Under the pieces are notes generated by a model. The model saw nothing but the letters and a program-made list of their open reading frames with translations. It was not told the DNA's origin and ran no database searches. A DNA stretch of 64,000 bases from Enterovibrio gelatinilyticus (GTDB lineage Bacteria > Pseudomonadota > Gammaproteobacteria > Enterobacterales > Vibrionaceae): the NCBI RefSeq assembly GCF_028683095.1, contig NZ_JAJUBC010000022.1, positions 1 through 64,000 of the forward strand, written 5' to 3'. The position numbers were made by a program, and so were the translations under genes. The first letter of the stretch is position 1, and each line of letters opens with the position of its first letter. Below are positions 26,477-38,721 of the stretch, one piece after another.

Positions 26477-28528
26477 ATGGCTGCAAACCAACGTAAAATT
26501 CTGGTTACCTGTGCCCTGCCTTACGCTAATGGCTCCATCCATTTGGGTCATATGCTTGAGCACATTCAGGCAGACGTATGGGTGCGTTATCAGCGCCTGC
26601 GTGGCAACACTGTTAATTTCATTTGTGCCGACGATGCACACGGTACCCCTATCATGCTGAAAGCACAGCAATTGGGTATTGAGCCGGAAGCCATGATTGC
26701 GGCAATGCAGAAAGAGCATGAGACGGATTTCGCTGGCTTTGACATCAGCTTTGACAACTACCATAGCACTCACAGTGAAGAAAACCGTGAGCTGGCTTCG
26801 TACATCTACACCCAGTTGAAGAACAACGGCTTCATCAATAGCCGTTCAATCTCTCAACTGTTCGACCCAGAAAAAGAGATGTTCCTTCCGGACCGCTTCG
26901 TCAAAGGGACTTGCCCGAAATGTGGCGCCGAAGATCAATACGGTGATAACTGCGATAACTGTGGTGAAACCTACAGCCCGACTGATTTGATCAACCCAAA
27001 ATCAGCGGTCAGCGGCGCAACACCAGTCATGAAGGACTCGGTACACTTCTTCTTTGACTTGCCACAATTCGCCGACATGTTGAAAGCGTGGACCACCTCA
27101 GGTGCGCTTCAAGACGAAACGGCAAACAAGATGGCCGAGTGGTTTGAAACGGGTCTGCAACAGTGGGATATCTCACGTGATGCACCTTACTTCGGCTTTG
27201 AAATTCCTGGCGAACCAGGCAAATATTTCTACGTATGGCTAGACGCGCCAATCGGCTACATGGGTTCATTCAAGAACTACTGTAACAAGAACAGCGACGT
27301 CGACTTTGACGAATACTGGAAGAAAGACAGCACGACTGAGCTTTACCACTTTATCGGTAAAGACATTGTCTATTTCCACAGCCTATTCTGGCCTGCCATG
27401 CTGGAAGGCGCTGGTTTCCGTAAGCCAACCAATGTGTTTGTTCACGGCTATGTGACAGTTAACGGCGCAAAAATGTCGAAATCAAAAGGAACGTTCGTGA
27501 AAGCGAGCACCTACTTGAAGCATTTGGACCCTGAGTGCCTGCGCTACTACTACACGGCGAAACTCAACAACCGCATTGATGACCTTGATTTGAACTTGGA
27601 CGATTTCGTTCAGCGCGTGAACTCAGATATCGTGAACAAAGTGGTCAACCTCGCATCACGCAACGCTGGCTTCATCGCTAAGCGCTTCGACGGTCAGCTA
27701 TCCGCTGAATGCGTAGAGCCTGAGCTTTACGCTGAATTTGCGGGTGCAGCAGATCGTATCGGCGATCTATACGAGAAACGCGAGTTTAGCCGTGCTATCC
27801 GTGAAGTTATGGCATTGGCCGACAAAGCGAACCAGTACGTGGATGAAAAAGCGCCGTGGGTTGTCGCAAAAGAAGAAGGCAAAGATGCTGAGCTTCAAGC
27901 GATCTGTTCAATGGGCATTAACTTGTTCCGTGTGCTGATGGCATACCTGAAACCAGTTATGCCAGAACTGGCAAAACGAACGGAAGCATTTTTGAACGAA
28001 ACACTGACGTGGGAAGGCATTGCTCAACCACTCACAGGCCACGCTGTTAGCCCGTTCAAAGCACTGTTTAGCCGCATCGATCCGAAACACGTTGAAGCCA
28101 TGGTTGAAACGTCAAAAGAAGATGCTGCAGCTGAGAAAGCGCTCGCAGAAAAAGCGGAAGCAAACAAAGCAAAAAGCCCATTGGTAGAAGAACCTATCGC
28201 TGCTGAAATTGAGTTCGATGATTTTGCCAAAGTCGACCTTCGCATCGCGAAAATCATCTCTTGCGAGTCTGTGCCAAAAGCAGACAAGCTGCTTAAATTC
28301 CAATTGGACCTAGGCGGCGAAACTCGCCAAGTGTTCTCTGGTATTAAATCAGCCTATAACCCAGAAGATTTGGTCGGCAAATACACGGTTGTGGTTGCTA
28401 ACCTCAAGCCGCGCAAAATGAAGTTCGGTATGTCTGAAGGGATGATTCTTGCTGCTGGCCCTGGTGGCAAAGACCTATGGTTGCTTGAACCTCACGAAGG
28501 TGCTCAAGCCGGTATGCGTGTGATGTAA
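26477..28528 (+). CDS. metG: Methionyl-tRNA synthetase
   Basis: 683 residues, the long bacterial form. HLGHM near residue 22 is the HIGH motif; the zinc knuckle [19 protein letters not shown] lies near 146-164; KMSKSKG near 333 is the KMSKS loop. The helical anticodon-binding domain follows, then an Ala/Lys/Glu-rich linker (about 540-575), then the EMAP-II-like tRNA-binding domain that permits dimerisation ([20 protein letters not shown] onward). Reaction: attaches Met to elongator and initiator tRNA. The ATG has no obvious Shine-Dalgarno sequence. It is followed by a strong terminator. Confidence 0.97.
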   Translation: MAANQRKILVTCALPYANGSIHLGHMLEHIQADVWVRYQRLRGNTVNFICADDAHGTPIMLKAQQLGIEPEAMIAAMQKEHETDFAGFDISFDNYHSTHSEENRELASYIYTQLKNNGFINSRSISQLFDPEKEMFLPDRFVKGTCPKCGAEDQYGDNCDNCGETYSPTDLINPKSAVSGATPVMKDSVHFFFDLPQFADMLKAWTTSGALQDETANKMAEWFETGLQQWDISRDAPYFGFEIPGEPGKYFYVWLDAPIGYMGSFKNYCNKNSDVDFDEYWKKDSTTELYHFIGKDIVYFHSLFWPAMLEGAGFRKPTNVFVHGYVTVNGAKMSKSKGTFVKASTYLKHLDPECLRYYYTAKLNNRIDDLDLNLDDFVQRVNSDIVNKVVNLASRNAGFIAKRFDGQLSAECVEPELYAEFAGAADRIGDLYEKREFSRAIREVMALADKANQYVDEKAPWVVAKEEGKDAELQAICSMGINLFRVLMAYLKPVMPELAKRTEAFLNETLTWEGIAQPLTGHAVSPFKALFSRIDPKHVEAMVETSKEDAAAEKALAEKAEANKAKSPLVEEPIAAEIEFDDFAKVDLRIAKIISCESVPKADKLLKFQLDLGGETRQVFSGIKSAYNPEDLVGKYTVVVANLKPRKMKFGMSEGMILAAGPGGKDLWLLEPHEGAQAGMRVM

Positions 28529-28565
28529 TCGCCGCTGTCGTCGCAGCCACAAACTGCACACAATA

Positions 28566-28597
28566 AAAAGAGGGAGCCAGATTGGCTCCCTTTTTTG
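28566..28597 (+). terminator. Intrinsic terminator after metG
   Basis: Stem GGGAGCC / GGCTCCC followed by six T residues. Confidence 0.92.
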
Positions 28598-28783
28598 TCT
28601 TCATTTTGGCCTATCACTTTCAGAGACCATGATCACATTTATTGCACCGTGTTGGTTCGTTAATGCATCAAGGATGAACACGCCACCCACAAGAAAACAC
28701 TTAAACCTATGATTTAAAACAAAAACAACAATTGGCATATGACCTGCAATATCTGTTCAGGCTCTCAATCTGAGGAAAGAAAT

Positions 28784-29611
28784 ATGTCTCTATTACGTGC
28801 AATCACTCCAACTTGGTTAATACAGCTTGGCAAAAGCATGTCCAGCACAAAAGAAACGCGTAGAGAACAATATCGTTCACAAATCAACAGCCTGCGCTCG
28901 CTGTTGTGGATGGTTCACGAACACAATACTCGTTATGTTCGCTGCCCTCAGTCACCTCAAGCTTCTAAAGCACGTGATGACATACGCGAGTATTGTGAGG
29001 AAATGCAAACATCATGCAGCAATCCTCAACGACCTCTATTTCGAGTGTTAAACGCACGTATGGAGCAAGCTCTGTCGGCACTGCCTAACCAGACCAAGCC
29101 GAGTTGGTATGCCATTCACCACAGAACCTCTGATCATCTCATTTATATCATTGATGAAATAGCCCGCTCATACCTTGCCGAAAGCAAGCACGATGCAATG
29201 TATGAGGAATACCAAGCATTTTGGCAAACATGGATAGATACCAAAGAATCTCAATTACGTTTTGAACAAGCCACCATGCGTTTGATAGAAGGAAAAATGG
29301 CCTCATGGCAATCAGTGAGTCTGCAAAGCCGAATTCTACAAAAGCGCATGCATCAACTATCACTCATTTCGAGTTCTGAAGTGTCCTTGGCATTTGACCG
29401 CATCGATAATCAATTTGACTCAATTGTTCAATCGAAAGAGGGAGACGTACCCGCATCCTCCTTAGTTAAAATCAGCCAAGACTTGAGTGTTGTCCTCCTT
29501 CACCTCTTTGATCAGGAACTGACAATACGTACCAATGATGCTCTGATGGAAAAGAATCACAAAGCCAAGACAACCGTGCATGCTCTTCCTGACCCTAATC
29601 AAAGCGCATAA
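28784..29611 (+). CDS. Helical soluble protein of unknown function
   Basis: 275 residues from the ATG at 28784, which has GAGGAAAG six bases upstream; an in-frame ATG at 28739 is less well placed. The sequence is predicted almost entirely helical, with no signal peptide and no membrane segment. It is rich in Gln, Ser, Arg and Glu, and ten Cys and Trp residues are scattered through it. The helical pattern recalls sensor bundles such as nitrate- or ligand-binding four-helix domains, but I see no known motif and do not assign a family. It stands alone between metG and a tandem-repeat array; an Aer-like receptor gene faces it. Confidence 0.65.
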   Translation: MSLLRAITPTWLIQLGKSMSSTKETRREQYRSQINSLRSLLWMVHEHNTRYVRCPQSPQASKARDDIREYCEEMQTSCSNPQRPLFRVLNARMEQALSALPNQTKPSWYAIHHRTSDHLIYIIDEIARSYLAESKHDAMYEEYQAFWQTWIDTKESQLRFEQATMRLIEGKMASWQSVSLQSRILQKRMHQLSLISSSEVSLAFDRIDNQFDSIVQSKEGDVPASSLVKISQDLSVVLLHLFDQELTIRTNDALMEKNHKAKTTVHALPDPNQSA

Positions 29612-29656
29612 TATTGATGAGTCTACGTGCATCAAACTAGCCAAGAAAACACCCTA

Positions 29657-29695
29657 CGCAACCTGATGTTATGATTCAGAGATCATCAGGTTGCG
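29657..29695 (+). terminator. Hairpin after the 28784 gene
   Basis: A perfect 12-bp stem CGCAACCTGATG / CATCAGGTTGCG with a 15-base loop. The 3' tail is only moderately T-rich, so termination is possible but not certain. Confidence 0.5.
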
Positions 29696-29772
29696 TGGTT
29701 CTTTAGCGCCTTGGGTACCAGGTTTTTTGAATGTAGGTTTCTTGAATGTCAGGCCCTTAAATACCAGGTTCC

Positions 29773-29898
29773 TTGGACTTTGGACTTTGGACTTTGGACT
29801 TTGGACTTTGGACCTTGGACCTTGGACCTTGGACCTTGGACCTTGGACCTTGGACCTTGGACCTTGGACCTTGGACCTTGGACCTTGGACCTTGGACA
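29773..29898. repeat. Heptamer tandem array, 18 units of TTGGAC(T/C/A)
   Basis: Counted directly: five TTGGACT units, then twelve TTGGACC units, then one TTGGACA, without interruption (126 bp). A single extra TTGGACA lies at 29911-29917. Because 7 is not a multiple of 3 and no unit makes a stop, several frames stay open on both strands and encode seven-residue repeats; these are not genes. The array lies between convergent genes. Confidence 0.95.
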
Positions 29899-29932
29899 AG
29901 AATATAGGGGTTGGACAATAGCGTGAAATGAA

Positions 29933-29956
29933 AAAAGCCAGCATATGCTGGCTTTT
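29933..29956. terminator. Intrinsic terminator after the Aer-like gene
   Basis: Perfect palindrome AAAAGCCAGC ATAT GCTGGCTTTT, functional in both directions. Confidence 0.9.
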
Positions 29957-29974
29957 GGATAGTGTAAGGTGTCA

Positions 29975-31537
29975 TCAACCAATACGTCGGAACTGCATCA
30001 CCAATCGCTTCTGCTCAGCGAGAGCTTGGAACAACCTCTCTGCCTCTTCTACCGACTCCCTCGATATTGAGATGGTATGTTGAGAAAGCTCAGACACAGA
30101 CTGAATGTTACCGTTCATCTCATTGGATACTGCAGCTTGCTCTTGCACCGCTGTCGCAATTTGATGGTTTCTATCGTTAATATCAGTCACCAACTCTTGA
30201 GAGCGCCTTAGCACATCACCTGCCTGCTCCGCGCTGACAACACATTCTTCTGACAAAGTGGTACCGCGAGACATCGCATCAACCGCTTGCTGCGTCCCAT
30301 TCTGAATTTTTGAAATCACATCCTGAATTTCAGACGTTGACTCCTGAGTACGCTGTGCCAATGCACGAACTTCATCAGCAACAACCGCAAAGCCTCGACC
30401 TTGCTCGCCAGCACGTGCCGCTTCAATCGCAGCATTGAGAGCCAGTAAGTTGGTCTGCTCTGCGATGCCCTGAATAACATCGGAAACGGCACCAATGCGC
30501 TTTCCATGTTCTTCGAGTTCAGAAATCACGCTGGAAGCAGAGTTAAGCTGTTTTGCCAGGTTCTGAATCGCATCGACGGTTTTACCCACCGTTTCCATGC
30601 CTGCCAATGTCGCATCTTGTGCTTCCAACGCTGCGTCAGATGCGCTCTGCGTATTACCTGACATGTCATTAGCGGTGGCTGACATTTGATTGATAGCCGC
30701 TGCAATCTGATCCGTTTCTGCATTCTGCCTATCAAGGTTACCAGCGGTTCTTTCGCCGTTTTCTTTCGCAGTGCTTGCAGCATTAAGTACTTGATCACTG
30801 CCATCCATGATTCGACCTACAATAGCGTTCAGCTCTGCCGCTCGCATTTTCAGGGCCAATTCAATCTCGGAGACATCATCAATGGCACCATTATATAAAT
30901 ATTCCATCAGCGGGTTGTCATACGCTTCTTTAGCTAGCGAAGTCACCGCTTCTAATCGCCGAGTCAGCATGAAAATCGCGACAACTGACACGACCAGTTG
31001 AACCGCAACGGATGCCACAAACCCAGCGAAGAACCCTGCAGCACCCGCCAATATTGCGCCAAGAACAAACCATATCAATGCTCGCTGCCACAAACGGGTA
31101 CGGGGCATTTTCAATGCCGAAGGCGTTTTACCTGCCAATAATTGCGGATAAACCTTTTCTGCCCGCTCAACACTTTTTCTGTCCGGAACCATCCGAACCG
31201 ACTGATACTCAACGATCTCACCGTTTTTCTTAATAGGCGACGCAAACGCATTCACCCAATAATGATCACCATTGCTCGAACGATTTTTCACCAACCCCAT
31301 CCAAGAGCGACCACTTTTAATGTAGTCCCACATGTTCTCGAACGCCGCCGGCGGCATGCTTGGATGGCGAACCATGTTATGAGGCTGTCCAACAAGTTCC
31401 TCTTGGGTATAACCTGCAACTTCACAAAATTCTTTACTTACGTACTTAATAATACCGCGAGTGTCAGTGGTGGAGAGTAGGTTGTAGTCAATAGGGAAAC
31501 GTACTTCCTTTTCTGTCACTGGATTGTTGATTCGCAT
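29975..31537 (-). CDS. Aer-like PAS-domain chemoreceptor
   Basis: 520 residues. An N-terminal PAS domain (about 15-120) contains the Aer-type run ISTTDTRG-like [34 protein letters not shown] and [20 protein letters not shown] short membrane hairpin (about 155-192, [20 protein letters not shown]) follows, then a HAMP-like segment and the signalling domain with [18 protein letters not shown]. Known Aer proteins bind FAD in PAS and steer energy taxis; the same is inferred here. There is no periplasmic domain. Its promoter region shows no obvious sigma-28 match. A palindromic terminator follows. Confidence 0.9.
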   Translation of the reverse strand: MRINNPVTEKEVRFPIDYNLLSTTDTRGIIKYVSKEFCEVAGYTQEELVGQPHNMVRHPSMPPAAFENMWDYIKSGRSWMGLVKNRSSNGDHYWVNAFASPIKKNGEIVEYQSVRMVPDRKSVERAEKVYPQLLAGKTPSALKMPRTRLWQRALIWFVLGAILAGAAGFFAGFVASVAVQLVVSVVAIFMLTRRLEAVTSLAKEAYDNPLMEYLYNGAIDDVSEIELALKMRAAELNAIVGRIMDGSDQVLNAASTAKENGERTAGNLDRQNAETDQIAAAINQMSATANDMSGNTQSASDAALEAQDATLAGMETVGKTVDAIQNLAKQLNSASSVISELEEHGKRIGAVSDVIQGIAEQTNLLALNAAIEAARAGEQGRGFAVVADEVRALAQRTQESTSEIQDVISKIQNGTQQAVDAMSRGTTLSEECVVSAEQAGDVLRRSQELVTDINDRNHQIATAVQEQAAVSNEMNGNIQSVSELSQHTISISRESVEEAERLFQALAEQKRLVMQFRRIG

Positions 31538-31865
31538 ACAACACTACCTTTCAGTTATTGAGACTTTTACCTAATAAGTAATGTTAGTCCATTAATTGAG
31601 AATGTAATGAGAAGGTTGTGATTAATTAGTCACTTACGTAAGGCGGGATATAAATAAATCTTTATTTTCAACATCTTACTGATAAGAATAAAGTGAAGAT
31701 TCAAACAATTGGAAGATGGCATCAAAACACATAGGTGGAAAAACAGAACTGAGTGGCAGATTTTGGTATCACGACATATAAAAAAACCGACAACAAAGTG
31801 TCGGCTTTATAATTCAGTATATCCAACCACGTTAGTCAGCGGATATACAAGTGATCAACTTGGAA
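31538..31865. other. Gap between serS and the Aer-like gene
   Basis: 328 bp. It holds the serS terminator near its left end (31781-31809) and the promoter region of the Aer-like gene; I see nothing else of note. Confidence 0.5.
31781..31809 (-). terminator. Intrinsic terminator after serS
   Basis: Stem CCGACA / TGTCGG with six A residues on the plus strand giving a U tail on the minus-strand transcript. Confidence 0.85.
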
Positions 31866-33173
<1,308 letters not shown>

Positions 33174-33322
33174 CTAACAGTGCCTGAAAAAGAGTTAACG
33201 CTGCCACGCACTAATATGACAACGCCAATATGAAAGGATCTTGCCCCAGTCTTTTGCGACATTTCATTCGGAAACAACGGGGTCTTAAGGGCTTAAACAA
33301 TACCCAAAATACCCTCTTTTTC

Positions 33323-34657
33323 CTAGCGTTTTTGGGGGCTATTTGCGTCTAATTGGTCAAGAAATGCCAACTTCTCAGCGATTTTAATTTCAAGCCCACG
33401 ATTTACGGGTTCGTAGTATCGTGTGCCTTTCATTTCCTGAGGGAAATAGCTCTCACCCGCGGCATACGCATTTGGCTCATCATGGGCGTAACGATAACCG
33501 TCGCCATAACCCAAATCCTTCATCAGACTGGTTGGCGCATTGCGAAGATGATTGGGAACTTCAAAGTCGGGATGCATTTTTGCATCACGAAGCGCCTGTT
33601 TCCAACCGACGTACACGGCATTACTTTTTGGCGCACAAGCTAGATAAACTGCCGCCTGCGCTATGGCTCGTTCACCTTCGGATGGCCCAACACGCGTGAA
33701 ACAATCCCATGCGCTGATAGCAACTTGCATCGCTCTTGGATCGGCATTCCCCACATCTTCCGATGCTATTGCAAGTAGCCGCCTTGCCACATATAAAGGA
33801 TCGCCGCCTGCGGTGATAATACGGGCATACCAATACAAGGCTGCGTCAGGGTCTGAGCCGCGAACCGATTTATGAAATGCGGATATCAAGTCGTACCATA
33901 GGTCGCCCTTATTATCGAATCTCGCGATTTTCTCCCCTGCCACTTCAGCAAGAAGTTCTAGGGTAATGCGCTTATCCCCTTTATCGTCAGCCTCGACCAT
34001 GTCTGACAACATTTCGAGGTAGTTGAGCGTCATCCTTGCATCACCCGATGTGAAGTTTGCTAGATGCTCTTTCACATCCTCAGGGAATACGAGGTTTTCA
34101 CCACCCAACCCTCTATTTTTATCAGTCAACGCCTGTTCTATCACCTCAAGAATGTCTTCTTTATCGAGTGACTTCAGCTTATAAACACGCGCTCGCGACA
34201 ACAATGCATTATTGAGCTCAAACGACGGGTTCTCCGTCGTCGCGCCAATAAACGTTACAGTGCCATCTTCAATATGCGGCAAAAATGCATCTTGCTGGCT
34301 TTTGTTAAAGCGGTGGACTTCGTCGACAAAAAGAATCGTTCTTCGCCCCACCAACTTGTTTTCACGCGCTTTATCTATGGCTAAACGAATGTCTTTCACC
34401 CCAGAGGTCACTGCCGACACGCGCTCAATTTCAGCGTCTGCGTAGCCCGCTGCCACTTCTGCCAAGGTGGTTTTTCCTGTTCCGGGAGGCCCCCACAAAA
34501 TCATGGAATGCAGTTGCCCACTCTCCAATGCACGGCGTAACGGTTTCCCTTCACTAAGAAGGTGTTTTTGACCAATATATTCGGAAAGATTCGTCGGACG
34601 CATGCGTGCAGCAAGAGGGCGAAAATCGTCCGCAAATTCCAGACTGAAATTACTCAC
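33323..34657 (-). CDS. rarA: Replication-associated recombination protein A
   Basis: 444 residues. AAA+ ATPase: Walker [14 protein letters not shown] near residue 56, Walker [19 protein letters not shown] near 110, sensor 1 [13 protein letters not shown], then the clamp-loader-like helical and tetramerisation domains with [19 protein letters not shown]. Members (RarA/MgsA/WRNIP1) act on stalled replication forks. It sits in the conserved ftsK-lolA-rarA-serS series, all on the minus strand and probably one or two transcripts. Confidence 0.95.
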   Translation of the reverse strand: MSNFSLEFADDFRPLAARMRPTNLSEYIGQKHLLSEGKPLRRALESGQLHSMILWGPPGTGKTTLAEVAAGYADAEIERVSAVTSGVKDIRLAIDKARENKLVGRRTILFVDEVHRFNKSQQDAFLPHIEDGTVTFIGATTENPSFELNNALLSRARVYKLKSLDKEDILEVIEQALTDKNRGLGGENLVFPEDVKEHLANFTSGDARMTLNYLEMLSDMVEADDKGDKRITLELLAEVAGEKIARFDNKGDLWYDLISAFHKSVRGSDPDAALYWYARIITAGGDPLYVARRLLAIASEDVGNADPRAMQVAISAWDCFTRVGPSEGERAIAQAAVYLACAPKSNAVYVGWKQALRDAKMHPDFEVPNHLRNAPTSLMKDLGYGDGYRYAHDEPNAYAAGESYFPQEMKGTRYYEPVNRGLEIKIAEKLAFLDQLDANSPQKR

Positions 34658-34775
34658 AAGCAGGACTCTCGGTTTGGGGAGCGAGGTGTTAACTTAGCAT
34701 GACTAAGCCAAACACCTCACATGATAGTGATATTACGTAAGGGCGATAGTTCGCCGCAGAGAGGCATTTTATTGT

Positions 34776-35375
34776 TTATTGACGCTGGTCGTCCAGTTCT
34801 ACACCTTCTGGCACCGTGAAACGAAATAGCGCATCGCTAGGCGATACATTCTTGACATTTTGCAGCGCGAAACGGCTCGTTTGTCCATCTTGTTCAACCA
34901 CAGCAAACTCTGAAATACGTCCATCTGGTTGAACATCCACAACAAACTCACCCAAATTACCCGTTTGCTTTGGTGACAGAACAAAGGTGTCACCGTCTTG
35001 CTTGACGTTGTAGTTACCCCAATCTTTAGGATCATTTCGTGTCAGCAATACAAAAGGTGTTTGTGATGTCGCATCGTCAAGCCACATTGCGGTAACTTGC
35101 TCAATAAACGGGCTGTAGTACCAAAGGGTTTTCCCGTCTGATACGAGGATGTTTTCATCCGGCATCACAGTTTCCCAATTGAAAAGATTGGGGCGCTTCA
35201 TGGCAAGAGTACCTTCACCCTCACTAATGACCTCGCCATCAGGGCTGGTGACGATTTGCTCAAAGTTTGCAGTGAAGCTATTTAGCTTTGCCAAACGTGT
35301 GTTCAGTTCTTGTTGTGGTGTTGCAAATACTGCCGGTGCCACCAGCAGCAAAGACATCAACATCATCTTTTTCAT
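34776..35375 (-). CDS. lolA: Outer-membrane lipoprotein carrier protein
   Basis: 199 residues with a Sec signal peptide (MKKMMLMSLLLVAPAVFA, cleavage about residue 18). The mature part is beta-rich with the LolA pattern LNSFTANFEQIVTSPDGEVISE-like start and GTLAMKRPNLFNWE. Known role: shuttles lipoproteins across the periplasm from LolCDE to LolB. It starts 13 bp after the ftsK stop, so the two are co-transcribed. Confidence 0.95.
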   Translation of the reverse strand: MKKMMLMSLLLVAPAVFATPQQELNTRLAKLNSFTANFEQIVTSPDGEVISEGEGTLAMKRPNLFNWETVMPDENILVSDGKTLWYYSPFIEQVTAMWLDDATSQTPFVLLTRNDPKDWGNYNVKQDGDTFVLSPKQTGNLGEFVVDVQPDGRISEFAVVEQDGQTSRFALQNVKNVSPSDALFRFTVPEGVELDDQRQ

Positions 35376-35388
35376 TTATGGTTTCCGA

Positions 35389-38232
35389 TTAATCTCTTGG
35401 CGGTGGTGGCGGAGCCAACACCTCACGATTTGAGTTATGACCCGGTGCGCTAACAATGCCTTGTACTTCCAACTGTTCGACAATACGCGCCGCTCGGTTG
35501 TAGCCAATTTTAAAACGACGCTGCACACCAGAGACTGACGCTCTGCGAGATTCAGTCACAAATTCAACGACCTGATCAAACAACTGATCAAGCTCTTCTC
35601 CATCCCCGGCACCCGCGGCTTCTCCAGGCAATAGGCCTTCTGCACCTTGATCACCATTGGTAATGTCGGTGATGTACTGCGGTTTCCCTCGCGCCTTCCA
35701 GTTGCTCACCACTCGGTGTACTTCGTCATCATTCACAAACGCACCATGGACACGTGCAGGATGATTCGAGCCGTTTGGCATAAATAACATGTCACCCATA
35801 CCAAGTAGAGATTCAGCACCGCCTTGGTCCAAAATGGTACGAGAGTCAGTTTTAGTAGAAACAGTAAACGCCATACGAGTTGGAATATTAGCTTTAATCA
35901 AGCCGGTAATAACATCCACTGATGGTCGCTGTGTTGCGAGTACAAGGTGAATACCTGCGGCTCGCGCTTTTTGCGCCAAACGCGCGATGAGCTCTTCAAC
36001 CTTTTTACCAACAACCATCATCAAGTCGGCAAATTCATCAACGATGACGACGATATATGGCAGTTTTTCCAGCGAAGGGGCTGTTTCATCCATGCTATCA
36101 CCTGGACTCCAAAGTGGATCAGGAATTGGATGGTCAGCGTCTGCCGCTTCTTTGACTTTGTCATTAAAGCCCGCAATGTTTCTGACACCGAGCATGGACA
36201 TAAGTTTATAACGACGTTCCATTTCGGCCACACACCAACGCAGTGCATTGCCTGCGTCTTTCATGTCAGTAACCACTTCGGTTAATAGGTGTGGTATCCC
36301 TTCATAAACCGAAAGCTCAAGCATTTTCGGGTCAATCATGATGAAGCGAACATCTTCTGGACCCGCTTTGTACAACATGCTGACAATCATGACGTTAACG
36401 CCCACGGATTTACCAGAACCTGTCGTACCTGCAACAAGCATGTGTGGCGCTTTCGCCAAATCGGTAACAATCGCTTCGCCGGCAATGTCTTTACCCAAAA
36501 CCACAGAAAGTGGCGACTTCGAGTTTTGGAATCGCTCACTCGCAACCACATCAGACATAAACACGGTTTCACGGCTATTGTTAGGCAACTCTAAGCCAAT
36601 GTAAGGCTTGCCAGGAATCACATCGACAACTCGCACTGCACTGGTCGATAAAGAGCGTGCAATGTCTTTTGATAGCCCCATAATTCGACTGACTTTTACA
36701 CCAGGTGCCAATTCAAGTTCAAATCGCGTGATCACCGGCCCAGGGAAAATACCTTTCACCGTGACTTTGATTTTGTATTCTTCCAAGCGTGTTTCTATCA
36801 ACTGCGCTTGGTATTGCAACTCTTCATCCGTCGCGCGCGTTGCCGTATTGCGTGGAGGATCCAGCAAATCCAATGTCGGTAAGGGTTCTGCTGGCTTAGG
36901 TAAGTTTGGTTCATCTTTCACTAAAAACGGATGCAGTGCTCCCGCTGCATTTTTCTGAGCTTCGCGGATGGTTTCCATAAATGGGTCATCATCGGGGATC
37001 ACGGATGTCGCCTGAGCGCGGTCAAGTTCTGATAAACCGTCCGTATTACCAATGGCAATGTCATGTCGCGGCTCATGATCCAACTCAAGATTATCGACAT
37101 CAAATGCCGAGTCATTCTCGCGCGTATCCTCTGTGTCGTCGTAGTCAAAAGGAGGCTCGTCGTCCATAGACTCATTCGGTTCATGCACTACCGGCGTATC
37201 CATCATCAACACATCATCAGGCTCAAAGCCAACGTCACTCTTCTGCGCAATATGAACAGGATCATCACTAATGACTTGAGTGACATCTTCAACGCGAAGA
37301 TCGCTGTCGGTTGGAATAAATTCAGGCTCAGGTGCGATGTCGTGCTCAGGTTCAAAATCCGAAGTAATAACGGGCTCTTTACGCTCAACAATAACTGGGA
37401 CTGGGGTGTGTATCACTGGCTTATCAGAGCGACGAGCACTATCTGCTTTATCGTCAACACGTTGAGGCTTGCTCAATGCAGTAATATCAGTCAATTCGAG
37501 TTCTTCATCATTCAAAGATGAGGAGAACAAGGGATCGGTGAGATCGATATCAGCGGTATCCGCATCCGACGTATCAACTGTCGCGCCCAAGGTTTGTGCC
37601 TTATCACCACGGGCTCTATTCACAAGCCAAGTGACTGACGACAGGGTTTTCTCACCCAAGGTATCGACAATCGTTAACCATGAAATACCCGTAAAAAGCG
37701 TAAAACCCGCCGCCCACAAGAACATCAAGACCAGAGTTGTACCCAGCACATTAAACAACGGTAAGGAAAGAGCGGTCAGCACATCACCCACGACGCCACC
37801 GGACGAGAAATACCAGAAATCATCAAAATTCAGATCAGCCAAACCACTGCTGGTCAGCAACAGTAAAACGACACCCAGAATTTTGGTTGCAAGAATGGTG
37901 TAATTAAGAGGCTCACTTTCTCCTCGGCGACGAAATACTACCCACCCTGCAAGAAGAAGCAAGAATGGCATTGGGTAAGCTAATGTACCTAACGCAAAGA
38001 AAAAGGTATCAGCAACCCAAGCTCCCGCGCTACCTGCTGCATTTTGAACAGGACCATCCCAAGCTGTTTGTGACCATGATGGATCGGAGGAATCGTAACT
38101 AAGAAGGGAAACCAGCATGAACACAGCAGACAACAACGCAAGAATCAATGCGCTCTCTTTCAAACGTTGTTTTCCATTTAAACGACGTGAGGTGTCTGTC
38201 TGTTTCTGCTCCTGACGCAAGAAGAACTCCAT
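35389..38232 (-). CDS. ftsK: DNA translocase FtsK
   Basis: 947 residues from the ATG at 38232; an alternative GTG two codons earlier is possible. The N-terminal about 195 residues carry four membrane segments that act in the divisome. A long acidic, Asp/Glu/Pro-rich linker (about 215-460) follows. The motor has Walker [13 protein letters not shown] near 603 and Walker [14 protein letters not shown] near 727, and the C-terminal gamma winged-helix domain (about 880-947, [20 protein letters not shown]) recognises KOPS and activates XerCD. Linker is shorter than in E. coli. Known role: moves the terminus and helps resolve dimers at division. Confidence 0.96.
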   Translation of the reverse strand: MEFFLRQEQKQTDTSRRLNGKQRLKESALILALLSAVFMLVSLLSYDSSDPSWSQTAWDGPVQNAAGSAGAWVADTFFFALGTLAYPMPFLLLLAGWVVFRRRGESEPLNYTILATKILGVVLLLLTSSGLADLNFDDFWYFSSGGVVGDVLTALSLPLFNVLGTTLVLMFLWAAGFTLFTGISWLTIVDTLGEKTLSSVTWLVNRARGDKAQTLGATVDTSDADTADIDLTDPLFSSSLNDEELELTDITALSKPQRVDDKADSARRSDKPVIHTPVPVIVERKEPVITSDFEPEHDIAPEPEFIPTDSDLRVEDVTQVISDDPVHIAQKSDVGFEPDDVLMMDTPVVHEPNESMDDEPPFDYDDTEDTRENDSAFDVDNLELDHEPRHDIAIGNTDGLSELDRAQATSVIPDDDPFMETIREAQKNAAGALHPFLVKDEPNLPKPAEPLPTLDLLDPPRNTATRATDEELQYQAQLIETRLEEYKIKVTVKGIFPGPVITRFELELAPGVKVSRIMGLSKDIARSLSTSAVRVVDVIPGKPYIGLELPNNSRETVFMSDVVASERFQNSKSPLSVVLGKDIAGEAIVTDLAKAPHMLVAGTTGSGKSVGVNVMIVSMLYKAGPEDVRFIMIDPKMLELSVYEGIPHLLTEVVTDMKDAGNALRWCVAEMERRYKLMSMLGVRNIAGFNDKVKEAADADHPIPDPLWSPGDSMDETAPSLEKLPYIVVIVDEFADLMMVVGKKVEELIARLAQKARAAGIHLVLATQRPSVDVITGLIKANIPTRMAFTVSTKTDSRTILDQGGAESLLGMGDMLFMPNGSNHPARVHGAFVNDDEVHRVVSNWKARGKPQYITDITNGDQGAEGLLPGEAAGAGDGEELDQLFDQVVEFVTESRRASVSGVQRRFKIGYNRAARIVEQLEVQGIVSAPGHNSNREVLAPPPPPRD

Positions 38233-38280
38233 TATCACCTATCTTTCAAAATTTAAGCCCCAAAGTGAGGGTTATGGCTT

Positions 38281-38546
38281 TATACCCAATCAACCTGAAG
38301 ATGCTCGATTTCAGAGGCCATCAGTGCGTTCAGTTCAAGGCAAATTCTTGTAGGAATAGTCATTCTATTTTACAGGAACTTAACGATGAAGTGGACGCAC
38401 TGAGGGCCTCCCTTCGGGCGAGTTTACTGACGCCATGCTCGGTGTTATCCCTTTTTGATGGAGATCACTACATCGGCAAAGGGACGCCTAGATCATAACG
38501 TCAGTAAACCTCGCTGAATCCTGCATCTTCAGGTTGTTTGGGTATA
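38281..38546. repeat. Full-length inverted-repeat element (266 bp)
   Basis: Begins tatacccaatcaacctgaag and ends ggttgtttgggtata, its imperfect inverse. It carries nested inverted pairs: AGGCCATCAGTGCG near 38315 with CGCACTGAGGGCCT near 38396, and GTTTACTGACG with CGTCAGTAAAC. Compared with the copy at 56744 it has about 80 extra bases between the left arm and the tcccttcgggc block. It lies in the ftsK-lrp gap and encodes no protein. Confidence 0.88.
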
Positions 38547-38635
38547 TGATTATTCATTATTTGCCGAAGACACGAAGGAAGAAATAACCATATTCCCTCT
38601 TTCAACGCCCTTTACTTGCAAAAGTGTACACCAAA

Positions 38636-38672
38636 CAAAAAAACAAACCGAGCAGCAAGCTACTCGGTTTGT
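38636..38672 (-). terminator. Intrinsic terminator after lrp
   Basis: Stem ACAAACCGAG / CTCGGTTTGT with a ten-base loop and an A tract on the plus strand. Confidence 0.88.
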
Positions 38673-38721
38673 AGAATATAACACTAATGTCAGCCCTCTT
38701 TGTTCGAGGTGCGTGAGCTTT

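Noticed and set aside
26243-26773. 176-codon frame antisense to the start of metG
   Set aside because: It runs through the metG coding start and the divergent promoter region and has no ribosome-binding site or family resemblance.
29773-29898. CRISPR array
   Set aside because: The units are 7 bp and directly contiguous, without spacers, and no cas gene is present.
29669-29982. Several overlapping open frames with GPWTLDL or SKVQGPR repeats on both strands
   Set aside because: They arise because the heptamer array lacks stop codons in several frames; no start site, ribosome-binding site or non-repeat domain supports them.
38148-38498. 116-codon frame across the inverted-repeat element
   Set aside because: It starts inside ftsK and continues through the repeat; this is a chance frame in non-coding repeat DNA.
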